This document shows positions 18,413 through 27,147 of a DNA stretch of 64,000 nt, in pieces; the first letter of the stretch is position 1; each line of letters begins with the position of its first letter. The position numbers and the translations under genes were made by a program. This DNA comes from Caballeronia terrestris (lineage in GTDB: Bacteria > Pseudomonadota > Gammaproteobacteria > Burkholderiales > Burkholderiaceae): contig NZ_FCOL02000002.1 in the NCBI RefSeq assembly GCF_001544515.1, positions 248,001 through 312,000 on the forward strand, given 5' to 3'. Below the pieces are notes generated by a model, which saw nothing but the letters and a program-made list of their open reading frames with translations, was not told where the DNA came from and did not search any database.

Positions 18413-19897
18413 ATGGCGCTGGCAACCCGCTGTCCTCACTGCGACACCGTATTCCGACTCGATCCGCATCTGCTCGCGCCGCATGATGGCCGCGTGCGCT
18501 GCGGGCATTGCCAGGAAGTTTTCGACGCCGCGCACTATCAGTTTGAGTTGACGCCGGAGGGAGGTGTCAAGGCTGCTGAAGTTGGGCAGGCGGTTGCGAA
18601 ACCTGCTGTCGCGACTTCGCCGGAAGCAACCAAGGCGGAAACGGTAAACGGCACGGCCGTCGAGCACGCGGCGATAAAGACCGAGCCCATTGCGCCGGCT
18701 CCCGCGAGCGAGCCGATCGCAGAAACGACGCAACCGGCCAAAAGCGAGCCGGCCTTCTCGAACGAAGGCTCGGACGATGCCGCCGCCGCACTGAAACAAC
18801 CACAAGCCGCCCCCGCTCAGGCACCCGCACTCGACCCCTTCGGCAAGCCGCACACGAAATCTTTTATCGCGAACGGGGATGCGACGTCAGCAACATCGGC
18901 CGCGCCCGCCGACACCTTCGACGAAGATAAGACGGTATTCGCGGCGTTCGGGCATCGTGTCGAGGAGAGCCCTGCTCCGAGCGAATCGCTCGCCGAGCCG
19001 CTCATCGGCGAACGCGTCGAGCCATCGCTGGAAGCCTCGGTGAAGGCACCGGCCGGACTCTACGCTGCTACCCCCGCTCCATCGACTTCCCCAGCCGATA
19101 CCCAAGGCAGGCGTTTCGTACGCGCCCGCACCGGACCGCTCGCGGATCATCCGGCCGAACCCGACGCGAAAGCCGAAGCGCACGAAGCCCACGAAACACA
19201 CGATGCACACGAAACGCGCAGTGAACCGTTCGTCGGCCCGTCCGCGCACGCTCGATCCGCGACGCCCGAAGCCGAAGGCACGACCCCACCGCCCGCCAGC
19301 ACCCCCTGGCCCTCCGATCCCGAGCCGCGCTTCAACGCGCCGCCCTACGCCGGCACACACAGCGGCGAAGCCGAGCCCTACCCGCTACTTCGCGAAAAGC
19401 CGTCGCTGTTGCGCTCGCCGGCGTTCTGGCGCGTCGCGGGCCGGGTGATCGCGGTCGTCCTCGCGATCACGCTCGTGCTGCAAATACTCTGGTGGCAGCG
19501 CGAAAGCGTGATGGTGTACTTCCCACCCGCGCAGTCGCTCTACGCGAAAGCGTGCGAGGCGTTCGACTGCGCCGTTACACCGCCGCGCGACATCGACGGC
19601 TTGCAGATCGAGAACTCGAACCTACGCCAGGTCGATGGCCCGCATCGGCTCGAACTGCGGCTCGCGCTGCGCAACCGGTTCGACGTCGCGCTTGCGTACC
19701 CGGCGCTCGAACTCACACTCCTCGACGACAAGAACAACATCGCGATTCGCCGCGTGCTGTGGCCGCAAGACTACGCGCGGCCCGGCACGGTGTTCGTGAC
19801 CGGCCTCGCGCCGCGCAGCACGCAGGCGGTGATCGTGCGGCTCGATACCGGCGAGGCGGTGGCCGCGAACTATCGTGTGCAGGTTTTCTATCCGTGA
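18413..19897 (+). CDS. Zinc-ribbon domain and DUF3426 membrane protein
   Basis: 494-residue protein with an N-terminal zinc ribbon (MJ0042 type): CPHC at residues 6-9 and CGHC at about 32-35. A long, low-complexity Ala/Pro/Glu/Thr linker (about 50-330, including a His/Glu/Ala stretch near 260) leads to one transmembrane helix at about 340-361 and a C-terminal periplasmic DUF3426 domain. The family commonly follows prmA in betaproteobacteria; its role is not established. The linker is probably disordered and length-variable between strains. Confidence 0.88.
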   Translation: MALATRCPHCDTVFRLDPHLLAPHDGRVRCGHCQEVFDAAHYQFELTPEGGVKAAEVGQAVAKPAVATSPEATKAETVNGTAVEHAAIKTEPIAPAPASEPIAETTQPAKSEPAFSNEGSDDAAAALKQPQAAPAQAPALDPFGKPHTKSFIANGDATSATSAAPADTFDEDKTVFAAFGHRVEESPAPSESLAEPLIGERVEPSLEASVKAPAGLYAATPAPSTSPADTQGRRFVRARTGPLADHPAEPDAKAEAHEAHETHDAHETRSEPFVGPSAHARSATPEAEGTTPPPASTPWPSDPEPRFNAPPYAGTHSGEAEPYPLLREKPSLLRSPAFWRVAGRVIAVVLAITLVLQILWWQRESVMVYFPPAQSLYAKACEAFDCAVTPPRDIDGLQIENSNLRQVDGPHRLELRLALRNRFDVALAYPALELTLLDDKNNIAIRRVLWPQDYARPGTVFVTGLAPRSTQAVIVRLDTGEAVAANYRVQVFYP

Positions 19898-19988
19898 TGA
19901 ACCCACGCCCTTCGCTTTCTTTCCCCGCGCGCATCCGGTCCCGGACGCGCGCATTCCTCTGAACATCACACGCAATCAGGAGCGCAAC

Positions 19989-20489
19989 ATGAGTCAAGTC
20001 ACCCTCGGCGGCAACCCGATCGATGTCGGCGGCACGTTCCCGTCGGCGGGCCAGCAGGCTGCCGATTTCACGCTGGTCGGCGCGGATCTCGGCGACCTCA
20101 AGCTCGCGAATTTCGCCGGCAAGCGCAAGGTACTGAACATCGTGCCGAGCCTCGACACGCCGACCTGCGCCACATCGACCCGCAAGTTCAACGAATCCGC
20201 CGGCAAGCTCGACAACACGGTCGTCGTGGTCGTCTCGGGCGACCTGCCGTTCGCGGCCAAGCGCTTCTGCGTGACGGAAGGCCTGGAGAACGTCGTGACG
20301 GCATCGACGTTTCGCGGCACCGATTTTGCGAAGGCCTATGGTGTCGACGTGACGAGCGGCCCGCTGAAAGGGCTGACGGCGCGCGCGGTCGTCGTGATCG
20401 ATGAAAACGACAAGGTCGTGCATTCGGAACTCGTGCCGGAAATCAAGAACGAGCCGAACTACGACGCGGCACTCGCTGCACTGAAGTAA
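19989..20489 (+). CDS. tpx: Thiol peroxidase (Tpx, atypical 2-Cys peroxiredoxin)
   Basis: 166-residue thioredoxin-dependent lipid and hydrogen peroxide reductase. The peroxidatic cysteine lies in [15 protein letters not shown] at about residue 61 and the resolving cysteine in AKRFCVTEG at about 95, the pairing typical of Tpx. The start MSQVTLGG follows CAGGAG by 9 nt. It is 91 nt after the DUF3426 gene and ends in a strong hairpin, so it may be transcribed alone or as the tail of the upstream run. Confidence 0.96.
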   Translation: MSQVTLGGNPIDVGGTFPSAGQQAADFTLVGADLGDLKLANFAGKRKVLNIVPSLDTPTCATSTRKFNESAGKLDNTVVVVVSGDLPFAAKRFCVTEGLENVVTASTFRGTDFAKAYGVDVTSGPLKGLTARAVVVIDENDKVVHSELVPEIKNEPNYDAALAALK

Positions 20490-20496
20490 GCAACGT

Positions 20497-20524
20497 ATGC
20501 GCGGACCGTTCGCGGTCCGCGCAT
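20497..20524 (+). terminator. Hairpin after tpx
   Basis: Perfect 12-bp stem ATGCGCGGACCG / CGGTCCGCGCAT with a TTCG loop, starting 7 nt after the tpx stop. No U-tract follows, so termination may be partial or Rho-assisted. Confidence 0.65.
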
Positions 20525-20632
20525 TCATCATGCGGTGACCTCGCCCGTCAGGTCGAACCTGCCGCCGCCTGATGAATGCGCCATCGAAACGCGCAATTCT
20601 TTCTCACCTATTCGATTCAAAGGACGTTCGCC

Positions 20633-21571
20633 TTGGCTACGCTCATCTGCGGCTCGCTCGCCTACGACAACATCATGACTTTCCAGGGGCGCTTCGGCGA
20701 CCACATCCTGCCGGACCAGGTGCACATGCTGAACATCAGCTTCCTGGTCCCGACGATGCGCCGCAACTTCGGCGGTTGTGCGGGCAACATCGCGTATGCG
20801 CTGAACGTGCTCGGCGGCGACGCGAAGATCATGGCGACGCTCGGCGACGCTGACGCGCAGCTCTACATCGACCGGCTGGACGCGCTCGGTCTCTCGAAGG
20901 AATACGTGCGAGTGCTGCCGGGCCAGCACTCGGCGCAATGCTTCATCACCACCGATCTCGGCAACAACCAGATCACCGCGTTCCATCCGGGCGCGATGAT
21001 GGAGTCGCATCAGAACCACGTCGATCAAACCACCGGCATCACGCTCGGCATCGTCGCCCCGGATGGCGCCGACGGCATGCGCCAGCACGCCGACCAGTTC
21101 GCCGCGAAGGGCGTGCCGTTCGTCTTCGATCCGGGCCAGGCGCTGCCGATCCTCGAAGGTGTGGAGCTTCGTCACATGATTGAACTTGCCTCTTACGTGG
21201 CGGTCAACGATTACGAAGCCAAGTTGTTGAGCAACAAGACCGGCTGGTCCATCGAGGACATCGCAGGCCGCGTCGAGGCGCTGATCGTCACGCGCGGCGA
21301 GCACGGTGCGCAAATTCATCATGAGCAAGGAATCGAGGAGATTCCGGCGGTGAAGGCGCGGCAGATCGTCGATCCGACCGGTTGCGGCGACGCGTTCCGG
21401 GGCGGCTTGCTGTACGGTATCGACAACAAGCTTGGCTGGGAGAAGACCGGTCGTCTTGCCAGCCTGATGGGGTCACTCAAAATCGAACATCAGGGACCGC
21501 AGACTTACGCGCCCACGCGCACCGACATCGAAGAACGTTTCAAGCAGGCTTTCGGAAGCAGCCTGTCGTAA
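20633..21571 (+). CDS. PfkB-family carbohydrate/adenosine kinase
   Basis: 312-residue ribokinase-fold kinase. Motif 1 is RNFGGCAGNIAYAL at about residue 42 and motif 2, with the catalytic Asp, is DPTGCGDAFRGGLL at about 249-262. Burkholderia relatives are usually called adenosine kinase or carbohydrate kinase. I chose a TTG start (LATLICGSLAYDN, where the conserved fold begins) because AAAGGA lies 8 nt upstream; the earlier ATG, 19 codons before, has no ribosome site and adds an unrelated tail. Substrate specificity is not decided by the visible motifs. Confidence 0.9.
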   Translation: MATLICGSLAYDNIMTFQGRFGDHILPDQVHMLNISFLVPTMRRNFGGCAGNIAYALNVLGGDAKIMATLGDADAQLYIDRLDALGLSKEYVRVLPGQHSAQCFITTDLGNNQITAFHPGAMMESHQNHVDQTTGITLGIVAPDGADGMRQHADQFAAKGVPFVFDPGQALPILEGVELRHMIELASYVAVNDYEAKLLSNKTGWSIEDIAGRVEALIVTRGEHGAQIHHEQGIEEIPAVKARQIVDPTGCGDAFRGGLLYGIDNKLGWEKTGRLASLMGSLKIEHQGPQTYAPTRTDIEERFKQAFGSSLS

Positions 21572-21587
21572 TTAGTGGAGCAAGGCA

Positions 21588-22064
21588 ATGAAATTCATCA
21601 GTCGTATCGTGCTGGCAGTAGCGCTCGTCAGCTCAGTGGCCATGTCGGGCTGCGCCTACAACAGCAGTTCGCCCGACGTCTATACTGCATCGCAGGCGCA
21701 ACGTGAAGAGACCGTCCGCATGGCGACGGTCGAAAGCGTGCGCGGCGTGAAGATCAGCTCGAACAACGGGCAGCCGAGCGGCCTTGGCGCGATCGGAGGC
21801 GGCGCGCTCGGCGCGGTGGCCGGCAGCGCGCTCGGCGGCGGACGCGGGTCGATTCTGACCGGTATCGTCGGCGGTCTGGCGGGCGCGGTGGCGGGCAACG
21901 CGGTGGAGAACACCACGGCAGTCAAGAACGGCCTCGAGATCACCGTGCGCCTCGACAACGGCGACATGCGCGCCATCACGCAAACCTCGACCGGCGAAGT
22001 GTTTCAGGCCGGCGAGCGCGTTCGTCTGCTGTCTAGCGGCGGCGTGACGCGCGTCACGCACTGA
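21588..22064 (+). CDS. Glycine-zipper (SlyB/Pcp-type) outer-membrane lipoprotein
   Basis: 158-residue lipoprotein. The signal peptide ends in the lipobox MSGC, with Cys at residue 22. A glycine-zipper pair (GAIGGGALGAVAGSALGGG and GIVGGLAGAVAGNAVE, about 66-105) forms the 2TM-type hairpin of the SlyB/OsmB/Rick17kDa family, followed by a small beta domain (GLEITVRLDNGDMRAITQ). The start follows GGAG of GTGGAGCAAGGC. Such proteins stabilise the outer membrane under stress. It is 16 nt after the kinase gene, so probably cotranscribed. Confidence 0.92.
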   Translation: MKFISRIVLAVALVSSVAMSGCAYNSSSPDVYTASQAQREETVRMATVESVRGVKISSNNGQPSGLGAIGGGALGAVAGSALGGGRGSILTGIVGGLAGAVAGNAVENTTAVKNGLEITVRLDNGDMRAITQTSTGEVFQAGERVRLLSSGGVTRVTH

Positions 22065-22110
22065 GGAGCCTGGCCGGCATCGTCGCCGGTTAGTCGCGAG
22101 GGTCAACATC

Positions 22111-22143
22111 GCGCATGTGCCGAACGGCACATGCGCTTTTTTT
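22111..22143 (+). terminator. Rho-independent terminator after the glycine-zipper lipoprotein
   Basis: Perfect 12-bp stem GCGCATGTGCCG / CGGCACATGCGC, loop AA, followed by seven T. It closes the plus-strand run that began near accB. Confidence 0.93.
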
Positions 22144-22168
22144 CGTCCATACGCCACGCGATGCCGAT

Positions 22169-22203
22169 AAAAAACCCGCCGCTGGATCTCCCTGGCGGCG
22201 GGT
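22169..22203 (-). terminator. Rho-independent terminator downstream of the H1-like gene
   Basis: 9-bp stem ACCCGCCGC / GCGGCGGGT with a 12-nt loop; on the minus strand it runs into six T. About 70 nt past the H1-like stop codon. Together with the plus-strand hairpin just left of it, it insulates two convergent units. Confidence 0.88.
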
Positions 22204-22272
22204 CTTGACCGGGTAGCCCTACCCGGTCGTGAGACACATCGAGTGTGTCGCGGTGCTGCGTGCTGCTGTCGC

Positions 22273-23028
22273 TTACGGACGGCTGCCCGTCGGGAACGGC
22301 CATGCGGCAGCCGGGTTCAACGCCGTCTTGACCGCTGAAGCCGGAGCCGGAGCTGCCGGAGTCGTGGCGGTGGTTGCCGGAGCTGCAGCCGGGGTCTTCT
22401 TCGCGGCAGCGGCCTTCTTGACCGGCGCCTTTTTCGGAGCCGGGGCGGCAGCTTTCTTGGCTGCGACGGGAGCTGCGCTTTTGGTAGCAGCAGGAGCAGC
22501 AGGCGCTGCGGGTGCAGCCGCAGCCTTCTTCGCAGCAGGCGCCTTCTTGGCAGCAGGCGCTTTCTTGGCAGCCGGAGCCTTCTTCGCCGCAGGGGCCTTC
22601 TTCGCAGGAGCCTTTTTCGCGGGGGCTTTGGCAGCGGCCTTCTTGGCAGGCGCTTTCTTCGCCGCCGCCTTCTTGGCCGGGGCCTTCTTCGCTGCGGCCT
22701 TCTTCGCCGGCGCCTTCTTCGCCGCGACCTTCTTGGCGGCGACCTTCTTCGCTGCGGCCTTCTTCGCCGGCGCCTTCTTGGCGGCTACTTTCTTCGCAGC
22801 GGCTTTCTTCGCCGGAGCTGCCTTCTTCGCCGCGACCTTCTTCACCGCGACTTTTTTCGCTGCTACTTTCTTTGCTGCGACCTTCTTGGCCGGTGCCGCC
22901 TTCTTCGCGGCTACCTTCTTCGCCGGAGCGACCTTCTTCGCTGCGGTTGCCTTCTTGGCGGCTGTTTTCTTCACGGCCGGCTTGGCTGCAGCCTTCTTGG
23001 CGGCGGGTTTTTTCTTGGCAAGTGCCAT
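22273..23028 (-). CDS. Lysine/alanine-rich histone H1-like DNA-binding protein
   Basis: 251-residue, extremely basic protein made almost entirely of Lys, Ala and Pro in repeats of the AAKK-x-AKK and AAKKAPAKK types, like bacterial H1 homologues (HctB, BpH1/BpH2, the AlgP tail). Such proteins coat and compact DNA and alter expression globally. The second of two adjacent ATGs is preferred because it lies 6-7 nt from AAGGAG; the first is only 3 nt away. The gene sits downstream of nrdB after a long structured gap. Repeat number, and so protein length, is expected to vary between strains. The antisense frame (Phe/Ala repeats) is an artefact of the repeat. Confidence 0.92.
   Translation of the reverse strand: MALAKKKPAAKKAAAKPAVKKTAAKKATAAKKVAPAKKVAAKKAAPAKKVAAKKVAAKKVAVKKVAAKKAAPAKKAAAKKVAAKKAPAKKAAAKKVAAKKVAAKKAPAKKAAAKKAPAKKAAAKKAPAKKAAAKAPAKKAPAKKAPAAKKAPAAKKAPAAKKAPAAKKAAAAPAAPAAPAATKSAAPVAAKKAAAPAPKKAPVKKAAAAKKTPAAAPATTATTPAAPAPASAVKTALNPAAAWPFPTGSRP
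22400..23010. repeat. Imperfect direct repeats inside the H1-like gene
   Basis: Degenerate repeats of 12-18 nt, seen on the plus strand as variations of GCCTTCTTGGC and GCGACCTTCTTCGC, encoding the AAKK and APAKK units. Unit lengths are multiples of three, so gains or losses keep the frame. Confidence 0.85.
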
Positions 23029-23031
23029 CAT

Positions 23032-23473
23032 TTTCTCCTTCAGGTTTCAGATGAGAGTCAGTTCAAACAACACCCTTCGTCAAAACCCGCTTCCCGCATG
23101 GGCTTCTCACGACCCACGCTACGAAGCGGATTATTCATCGGCGTACGCTGATGGAGCCCGCTTACGCTAATGAATACGGCAAGGCGCGCCGTGCCCCGAG
23201 GCACCGCGCGCCAAATTGAGTCGACACCCAACACCGGTGCCGGCAATCGCTTGATCGAACCGGCGGCTAAGCCGCCGGCATTTTCCGGGGGGAAGTTTGC
23301 CCGTCCCACTGAAGGGTTCGCAAAACGCCTGTCTTCTAGTCGGGCCATTGGCCCTCGAGGCGCACTTTGCATCAGGCGACCGTTCTCCTAAACCTTGACT
23401 GCAGATGCTCGCGTTGGTCGCGGCGGCACCTGCATCCCATCGATTTCCGTCTGCAACACGTCCTGGCTTGTTG
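23032..23473. other. Structured non-coding region between nrdB and the H1-like gene
   Basis: About 440 nt without a plausible gene but rich in complementary segments: CCGGCGGC / GCCGCCGG (23260-23278), a GCAAA/TTTGC plus CGCCT/AGGCG stem (23320-23370) capped by GGGCC-ATT-GGCCC (23342-23354), and TATTCAT / ATGAATA (23132-23176) around a smaller hairpin. It could be the long 5' leader of the H1-like mRNA, an nrdB 3' region, or an independent small RNA. I could not match it to 6S, 4.5S, tmRNA or RNase P RNA. Confidence 0.55.
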
Positions 23474-24721
23474 TTATTCCCAGGTCAGCGCGCCGCCCGT
23501 TTGATAATCAATCACGCGTGTCTCGAAGAAGTTGCGTTCCTTCTTCAAGTCGATCATCTCGCTCATCCACGGGAACGGGTTCTCCTCGTTCGGGTAGAGC
23601 GGATCGAGGCCAATCTGCTGGCAACGTCGATTGCAGATGAAACGCAGGTAGCTCTTGAACATCGACGCGTTCAGGCCGAGCACCCCGCGCGGCATGGTGT
23701 CTTCAGCGTAGCGATATTCGAGTTCGACTGCCTGCTTGAAAATGTCGCGGATCTCCGCGCGGAATGCCGGCGTCCACAGTTGCGGCTCTTCCAGCTTGAT
23801 CTGGTTGATCAGGTCGATGCCGAAATTGCAGTGCATCGACTCGTCGCGCAGGATGTACTGGTACTGCTCCGCTGCGCCCGTCATCTTGTTCTGCCGGCCG
23901 AGCGCGAGGATCTGCGTAAAGCCGACGTAGAAGAACAAGCCTTCCATCACGCAAGCGAACACGATCAACGACTTCAGCAATTTCTGGTCCGCTTCGAGCG
24001 TGCCGGTCGTGAAAGCGGGATCGGTGAGCGTCTGGATGAACGGAATCAGGAACTCGTCCTTCGCGCGGATCGAGTCGACCTCGTGATACGCGTTGAAGAT
24101 TTCGCTCTCGTCGAGCCCGAGCGACTCGACGATGTACTGATACGCGTGCGTGTGGATCGCCTCTTCGAACGCCTGGCGCAGCAGGAACTGGCGACACTCG
24201 GGCGCCGTGATGTGGCGGTAGGTGCCGAGCACGATGTTGTTCGCGGCGAGCGAGTCGGCAGTCACGAAGAAGCCGAGGTTGCGCTTCACGATGCGTCGTT
24301 CGTCGTCGGAGAGGCCGTTGGGGTCTTTCCACAGGGCGATGTCTCGCGACATGTTCACTTCCTGCGGCATCCAGTGGTTGGCACAACCCGCCAGATATTT
24401 TTCCCACGCCCATTTGTACTTGAACGGCACGAGCTGATTGACGTCGGTCTTGCCGTTGATGATGCGCTTGTCGGCGACGTTCACGCGCGCTTCGCTCGCG
24501 GCGGCGATGGCGCCAGCGGAGGCTGCGGCGGGAGCGACGAAATCGTTGGAGAAGATGTTGCTTGCCGAAGGCGTGTGGAGGGCGGCGTGTGAAGCAGCTT
24601 GATGACCGGTGCGCGAAGCTTCCTGCATGCCGGCAACCGCACTCGCGGCGTTGCGCAACACGTTAGGTTGCGAAGCGCTCGACGGAGCTACGGCAGTGGT
24701 CTCGTCATCCCAGTTGAGCAT
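23474..24721 (-). CDS. nrdB: Ribonucleoside-diphosphate reductase class Ia, beta subunit
   Basis: 415-residue R2 subunit housing the di-iron/tyrosyl radical cofactor. The iron ligands and radical site are visible: the Glu-x-x-His-x-x-x-Tyr pattern in [11 protein letters not shown] (about residue 190) and the second Glu-x-x-His in RDESMHCNF (about 290). The first ~70 residues are Ala/Ser-rich and probably disordered, as in relatives. It begins MLNWDDE. It is transcribed from a distant promoter with two NrdR boxes and a leader of about 450 nt; nrdA is 2.4 kb away rather than adjacent. Confidence 0.96.
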   Translation of the reverse strand: MLNWDDETTAVAPSSASQPNVLRNAASAVAGMQEASRTGHQAASHAALHTPSASNIFSNDFVAPAAASAGAIAAASEARVNVADKRIINGKTDVNQLVPFKYKWAWEKYLAGCANHWMPQEVNMSRDIALWKDPNGLSDDERRIVKRNLGFFVTADSLAANNIVLGTYRHITAPECRQFLLRQAFEEAIHTHAYQYIVESLGLDESEIFNAYHEVDSIRAKDEFLIPFIQTLTDPAFTTGTLEADQKLLKSLIVFACVMEGLFFYVGFTQILALGRQNKMTGAAEQYQYILRDESMHCNFGIDLINQIKLEEPQLWTPAFRAEIRDIFKQAVELEYRYAEDTMPRGVLGLNASMFKSYLRFICNRRCQQIGLDPLYPNEENPFPWMSEMIDLKKERNFFETRVIDYQTGGALTWE

Positions 24722-24758
24722 AGATTCTCACCATCAATTTAGATCGGTTTGTACCATC

Positions 24759-24793
24759 TTTTCATGAGCGATAAAAGAGCTTGCTCATGAAAA
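24759..24793 (-). promoter_or_regulatory. Leader hairpin upstream of nrdB
   Basis: Perfect 11-bp inverted repeat TTTTCATGAGC / GCTCATGAAAA with a 13-nt loop, ending 38 nt before the nrdB start codon. On the minus strand both arms are part of an 8-codon open frame: its ATG lies in one arm and its stop in the other. Confidence 0.6.
24762..24788 (-). other. Possible 8-codon leader peptide (MSKLFYRS) upstream of nrdB
   Basis: Tiny open frame with AGGA 6 nt before its ATG, terminating 40 nt before nrdB. Start and stop codons are paired within the leader hairpin, so translating it would melt the structure. Function as an upstream ORF is inference; an 8-codon frame can occur by chance. Confidence 0.3.
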
Positions 24794-25139
24794 TTCCTGT
24801 TTTGTGTTCGCGTTGCTACTTGCATACAACACTTTGCTCAACGCATCGTGTGTGAAGCCTCTCGCGACGTGTGCTGCTGCTTGATCGAAGCGGTCGTCAT
24901 CGAGCTTCATTGCATGCTTCGAGCGTCGACTTGTTGCCTCGTGATGTTGCTGCTTCGAGTGCGTGAAGAGAGCGAGACGATGAAGCGTTCGTTGCTTCGA
25001 TGACGCACATCGCGCAGCGTGCGATGCACCCTCTTGCGAGGCGGTTGATGTTGCATCGGATGGCTCGTTTCAGTGCCTGCGAACCCGCTTTCCTGCGTCC
25101 GATGCGTTGCCGAAGTTTAGCATCGGCGGTCTTGAAATT

Positions 25140-25206
25140 CCACTAGATATTGGGCCAATTTTGCCTCACACCACTAGCTATAGTGGACGTTGGATTGCCC
25201 CGTCAA
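25140..25206 (-). promoter_or_regulatory. nrdB promoter with tandem NrdR boxes
   Basis: Two 16-bp NrdR-type boxes: the near-perfect palindrome CCACTAGCTATAGTGG (25171-25186) and CCACTAGATATTGGGC (25140-25155), starting exactly 31 bp apart (three helical turns). On the minus strand a sigma70-like promoter reads TTGACG (25201-25206), 18 bp, TATAGC (25177-25182), so the first box covers the -10. This is the usual layout for ATP/dATP-controlled repression by NrdR. The second box would be downstream of the transcription start. Confidence 0.85.
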
Positions 25207-25220
25207 GCCCCTCGCAGCGC

Positions 25221-25433
25221 TCATCGCTTCCTCAAAGGCTCGAGCAGAGAGCGCAGATTGTTGTGATCGATCTCGTGCATGAGCGCAAGCAGGCGCCCGA
25301 GTTGTCCCTGCGGAAAACCCTCACGCGCGAACCACGCGAGGTAGTTGCCAGGGAGGTCAGCGAGCACGCGTCCCTTGAACTTTCCGTAAGGCATCGTCTG
25401 CGTGACGAGGCGCTGCAAATCTTCCGGGTCCAT
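25221..25433 (-). CDS. DUF3820 family protein
   Basis: 70-residue cytoplasmic protein beginning MDPEDLQRLVTQTMPYGKFKG and containing LADLPGNYLAWFAREGFP, the signature of the DUF3820 family (putative quorum-sensing-regulated virulence factor in some annotations). AAAGGA lies 9 nt before the ATG. It lies between nrdA and nrdB, head to head with the MFS gene. Much longer in-frame upstream sequence is antisense to the MFS gene and not coding. Molecular function unknown. Confidence 0.88.
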   Translation of the reverse strand: MDPEDLQRLVTQTMPYGKFKGRVLADLPGNYLAWFAREGFPQGQLGRLLALMHEIDHNNLRSLLEPLRKR

Positions 25434-25583
25434 GTCGTTCGATCCTTTGTGTCGATGCGTCGTGTCGATGAGCCGCGCAGTATCGCCGATGCGCTCTCCG
25501 AGCGTGGTCCATGCCTCAGCGGCTGCTCCATATCGATGCCATAATCGCCGCTCCCGCCGCGAAGAGATGTTCCTCGATTCTCC

Positions 25584-26981
25584 ATGCCGCTCGCCATCAA
25601 AGCTTTCGTTGCCCCTCTCATCGTCGCGTGCGCGATGTTCATGGAAAGCGTGGATGCGAATGTCATCGTGACGGCCATTCCCGCGATGGCCCGCGCGTTC
25701 GGACGAGACCCCGTCACGCTGAAGATCGCCGTCACCAGCTACGTGCTCGGCCTGGGCGTGTTCATCCCGATCTGCGGCTGGGTCGCCGACCGCTTCGGCG
25801 CCCGCACCGTCTTTCGCACCGCGATCGGCATCTTCGTCATCGGCTCGCTGCTCTGCGCGGCCTCCAATTCCCTTGCGACCTTCACGCTCGCGCGCTTCGT
25901 GCAGGGCGTCGGCGGCGCGATGATGGTGCCGGTCGGGCGCATCATCATCTTCCGCTCGGTGCGCCGCTCGGAGTTCATCCGCGCGATGAACTACCTGAGC
26001 GTGCCGGCGATGCTCGGCCCCGCCGTCGGGCCGCTGCTCGGCGGCTTCATCACGACGTACCTGCACTGGCGCCTGATCTTCTTCATCAACATTCCGATCG
26101 GGATCGTGGGCATCTATCTGACGAACCGCTATATCGCGAACTCGCGCGAGGAGCATCCGGGTCCGCTCGACTGGTTCGGCTTCTTCCTCTCGGCGACGGG
26201 CGGCACGCTGCTGCTGCTCGGGTTGTCGCTCGTGGGCGGCGAGCTCGTTCCGAACAGCATCGCAGGCGCGATGTGCGCGGGCGGCGCGGTGATGGTCGCG
26301 GTGTACTGGCTGCACTCGCGGCGCGCGCTGCGTCCGCTGCTCGACTTGCGCTTCTTTCGCGTGCCGACGTTTCAGGCGAGCGTGCTCGGCGGGTCGCTGT
26401 TTCGCATCGGCCTCGGCGCGGTGCCGTTCCTGCTGCCGCTCGCGCTGCAGGAAGGGCTCGGGATGACGGCGTTCAAGTCCGGGTCGATCACGTGCGCGTC
26501 GGCGTTTGGCGGGATGTTCATGCGCTCGCTGGCGTCGCGGGTGCTGCATCGGTTTGGCTTCCGGCAGACGCTGATGGTGAACGCGGCGCTCTCGGGTATC
26601 GCGATCGCGGCGTGCGGGATGTTTTTTCCTGGCACGCCGACCTGGGTCATCTGGGCGGTGGTGCTGCTCGGCGGGTTCTTCCCGGCGTTGCAATTCACGA
26701 GCCTGAACTCGCTGGCTTATGCGGAGATCGAGACCCGCGACGTCGGCCGCGCGACGAGTCTCGCGAGCTTCGTGCAGCAGGTGTCGCTCGGGCTCGGGGT
26801 GACGATTGCGGGGATTACGCTTGAGATATCGCAAAGCATGCACGGGCATCCGACGATTATCTGGGCGGATTTCTGGCCGGCGTTCTTCGTCGTCGGCGCG
26901 TTCTCGTTCTTCTCCATTCCGGTAACCGCTCGTCTCTCGCGAGATGCCGGGTCGGAGATTTCACGGGGGTCGCGGGGGTGA
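25584..26981 (+). CDS. MFS transporter, DHA2 (EmrB/QacA) family
   Basis: 465-residue inner-membrane proton-driven exporter of the drug:H+ antiporter-2 type. Motif A reads GWVADRFGARTVFR at about residue 65, and the motif C-like segment LGPAVGPLLGGFI lies near 143-155. Hydrophobic segments suggest 13-14 helices. It is the only plus-strand gene between nrdA and nrdB and is divergent from the DUF3820 gene. No regulator is adjacent, so substrate and inducer cannot be inferred. Confidence 0.9.
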   Translation: MPLAIKAFVAPLIVACAMFMESVDANVIVTAIPAMARAFGRDPVTLKIAVTSYVLGLGVFIPICGWVADRFGARTVFRTAIGIFVIGSLLCAASNSLATFTLARFVQGVGGAMMVPVGRIIIFRSVRRSEFIRAMNYLSVPAMLGPAVGPLLGGFITTYLHWRLIFFINIPIGIVGIYLTNRYIANSREEHPGPLDWFGFFLSATGGTLLLLGLSLVGGELVPNSIAGAMCAGGAVMVAVYWLHSRRALRPLLDLRFFRVPTFQASVLGGSLFRIGLGAVPFLLPLALQEGLGMTAFKSGSITCASAFGGMFMRSLASRVLHRFGFRQTLMVNAALSGIAIAACGMFFPGTPTWVIWAVVLLGGFFPALQFTSLNSLAYAEIETRDVGRATSLASFVQQVSLGLGVTIAGITLEISQSMHGHPTIIWADFWPAFFVVGAFSFFSIPVTARLSRDAGSEISRGSRG

Positions 26982-27044
26982 CTGCGCGACTGTTTACCGC
27001 TGAGGCTTCGTGATTGCCGCGGCGCATCACGACCGGTAAACGGA

Positions 27045-27081
27045 TCGGGCCGGTATCGAAAGCATTCCGATACCGGCCCGA
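27045..27081. terminator. Bidirectional hairpin between the MFS gene and nrdA
   Basis: Perfect 14-bp stem TCGGGCCGGTATCG / CGATACCGGCCCGA with a 9-nt loop between convergent genes. The U-tracts are weak on both strands. Confidence 0.7.
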
Positions 27082-27147
27082 GTCTTGAATCGTTGCTGCT
27101 GCGGACGATGATCGAACCGCTCGGTCATCGCCTTTCTACCTCCGCGC

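Larger units (their letters stand above)
24722..25220 (-). other. nrdB leader and promoter region
   Basis: Roughly 500 nt between nrdB and the DUF3820 gene. It contains the promoter with NrdR boxes at its far end and then a ~450-nt transcribed leader. The leader has several copies of TGCTTCGA on the plus strand (near 24916, 24951 and 24993) and an 11-bp hairpin near nrdB. A 49-codon Arg/Ser-rich frame (24907-25056, minus) has no ribosome site and is probably not a gene. Confidence 0.7.

Noticed and set aside
22229..23170. Plus-strand 313-codon frame rich in Phe/Ala ([13 protein letters not shown]), looking like a membrane protein
   Set aside because: It is the exact antisense of the Lys/Ala repeats of the H1-like gene; no ribosome site and no family resemblance.
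23032..23473. Known structural RNAs (6S, 4.5S, tmRNA, RNase P) in the gap after nrdB
   Set aside because: No matching conserved cores; a TTCGATC near the hairpin resembles a T-loop, but there is no acceptor stem or CCA.
25434..26849. Long minus-strand frame running into the DUF3820 gene
   Set aside because: Antisense to the MFS gene; composition (His/Arg/Glu) is that of a high-GC shadow. Only the final 70 codons are supported.
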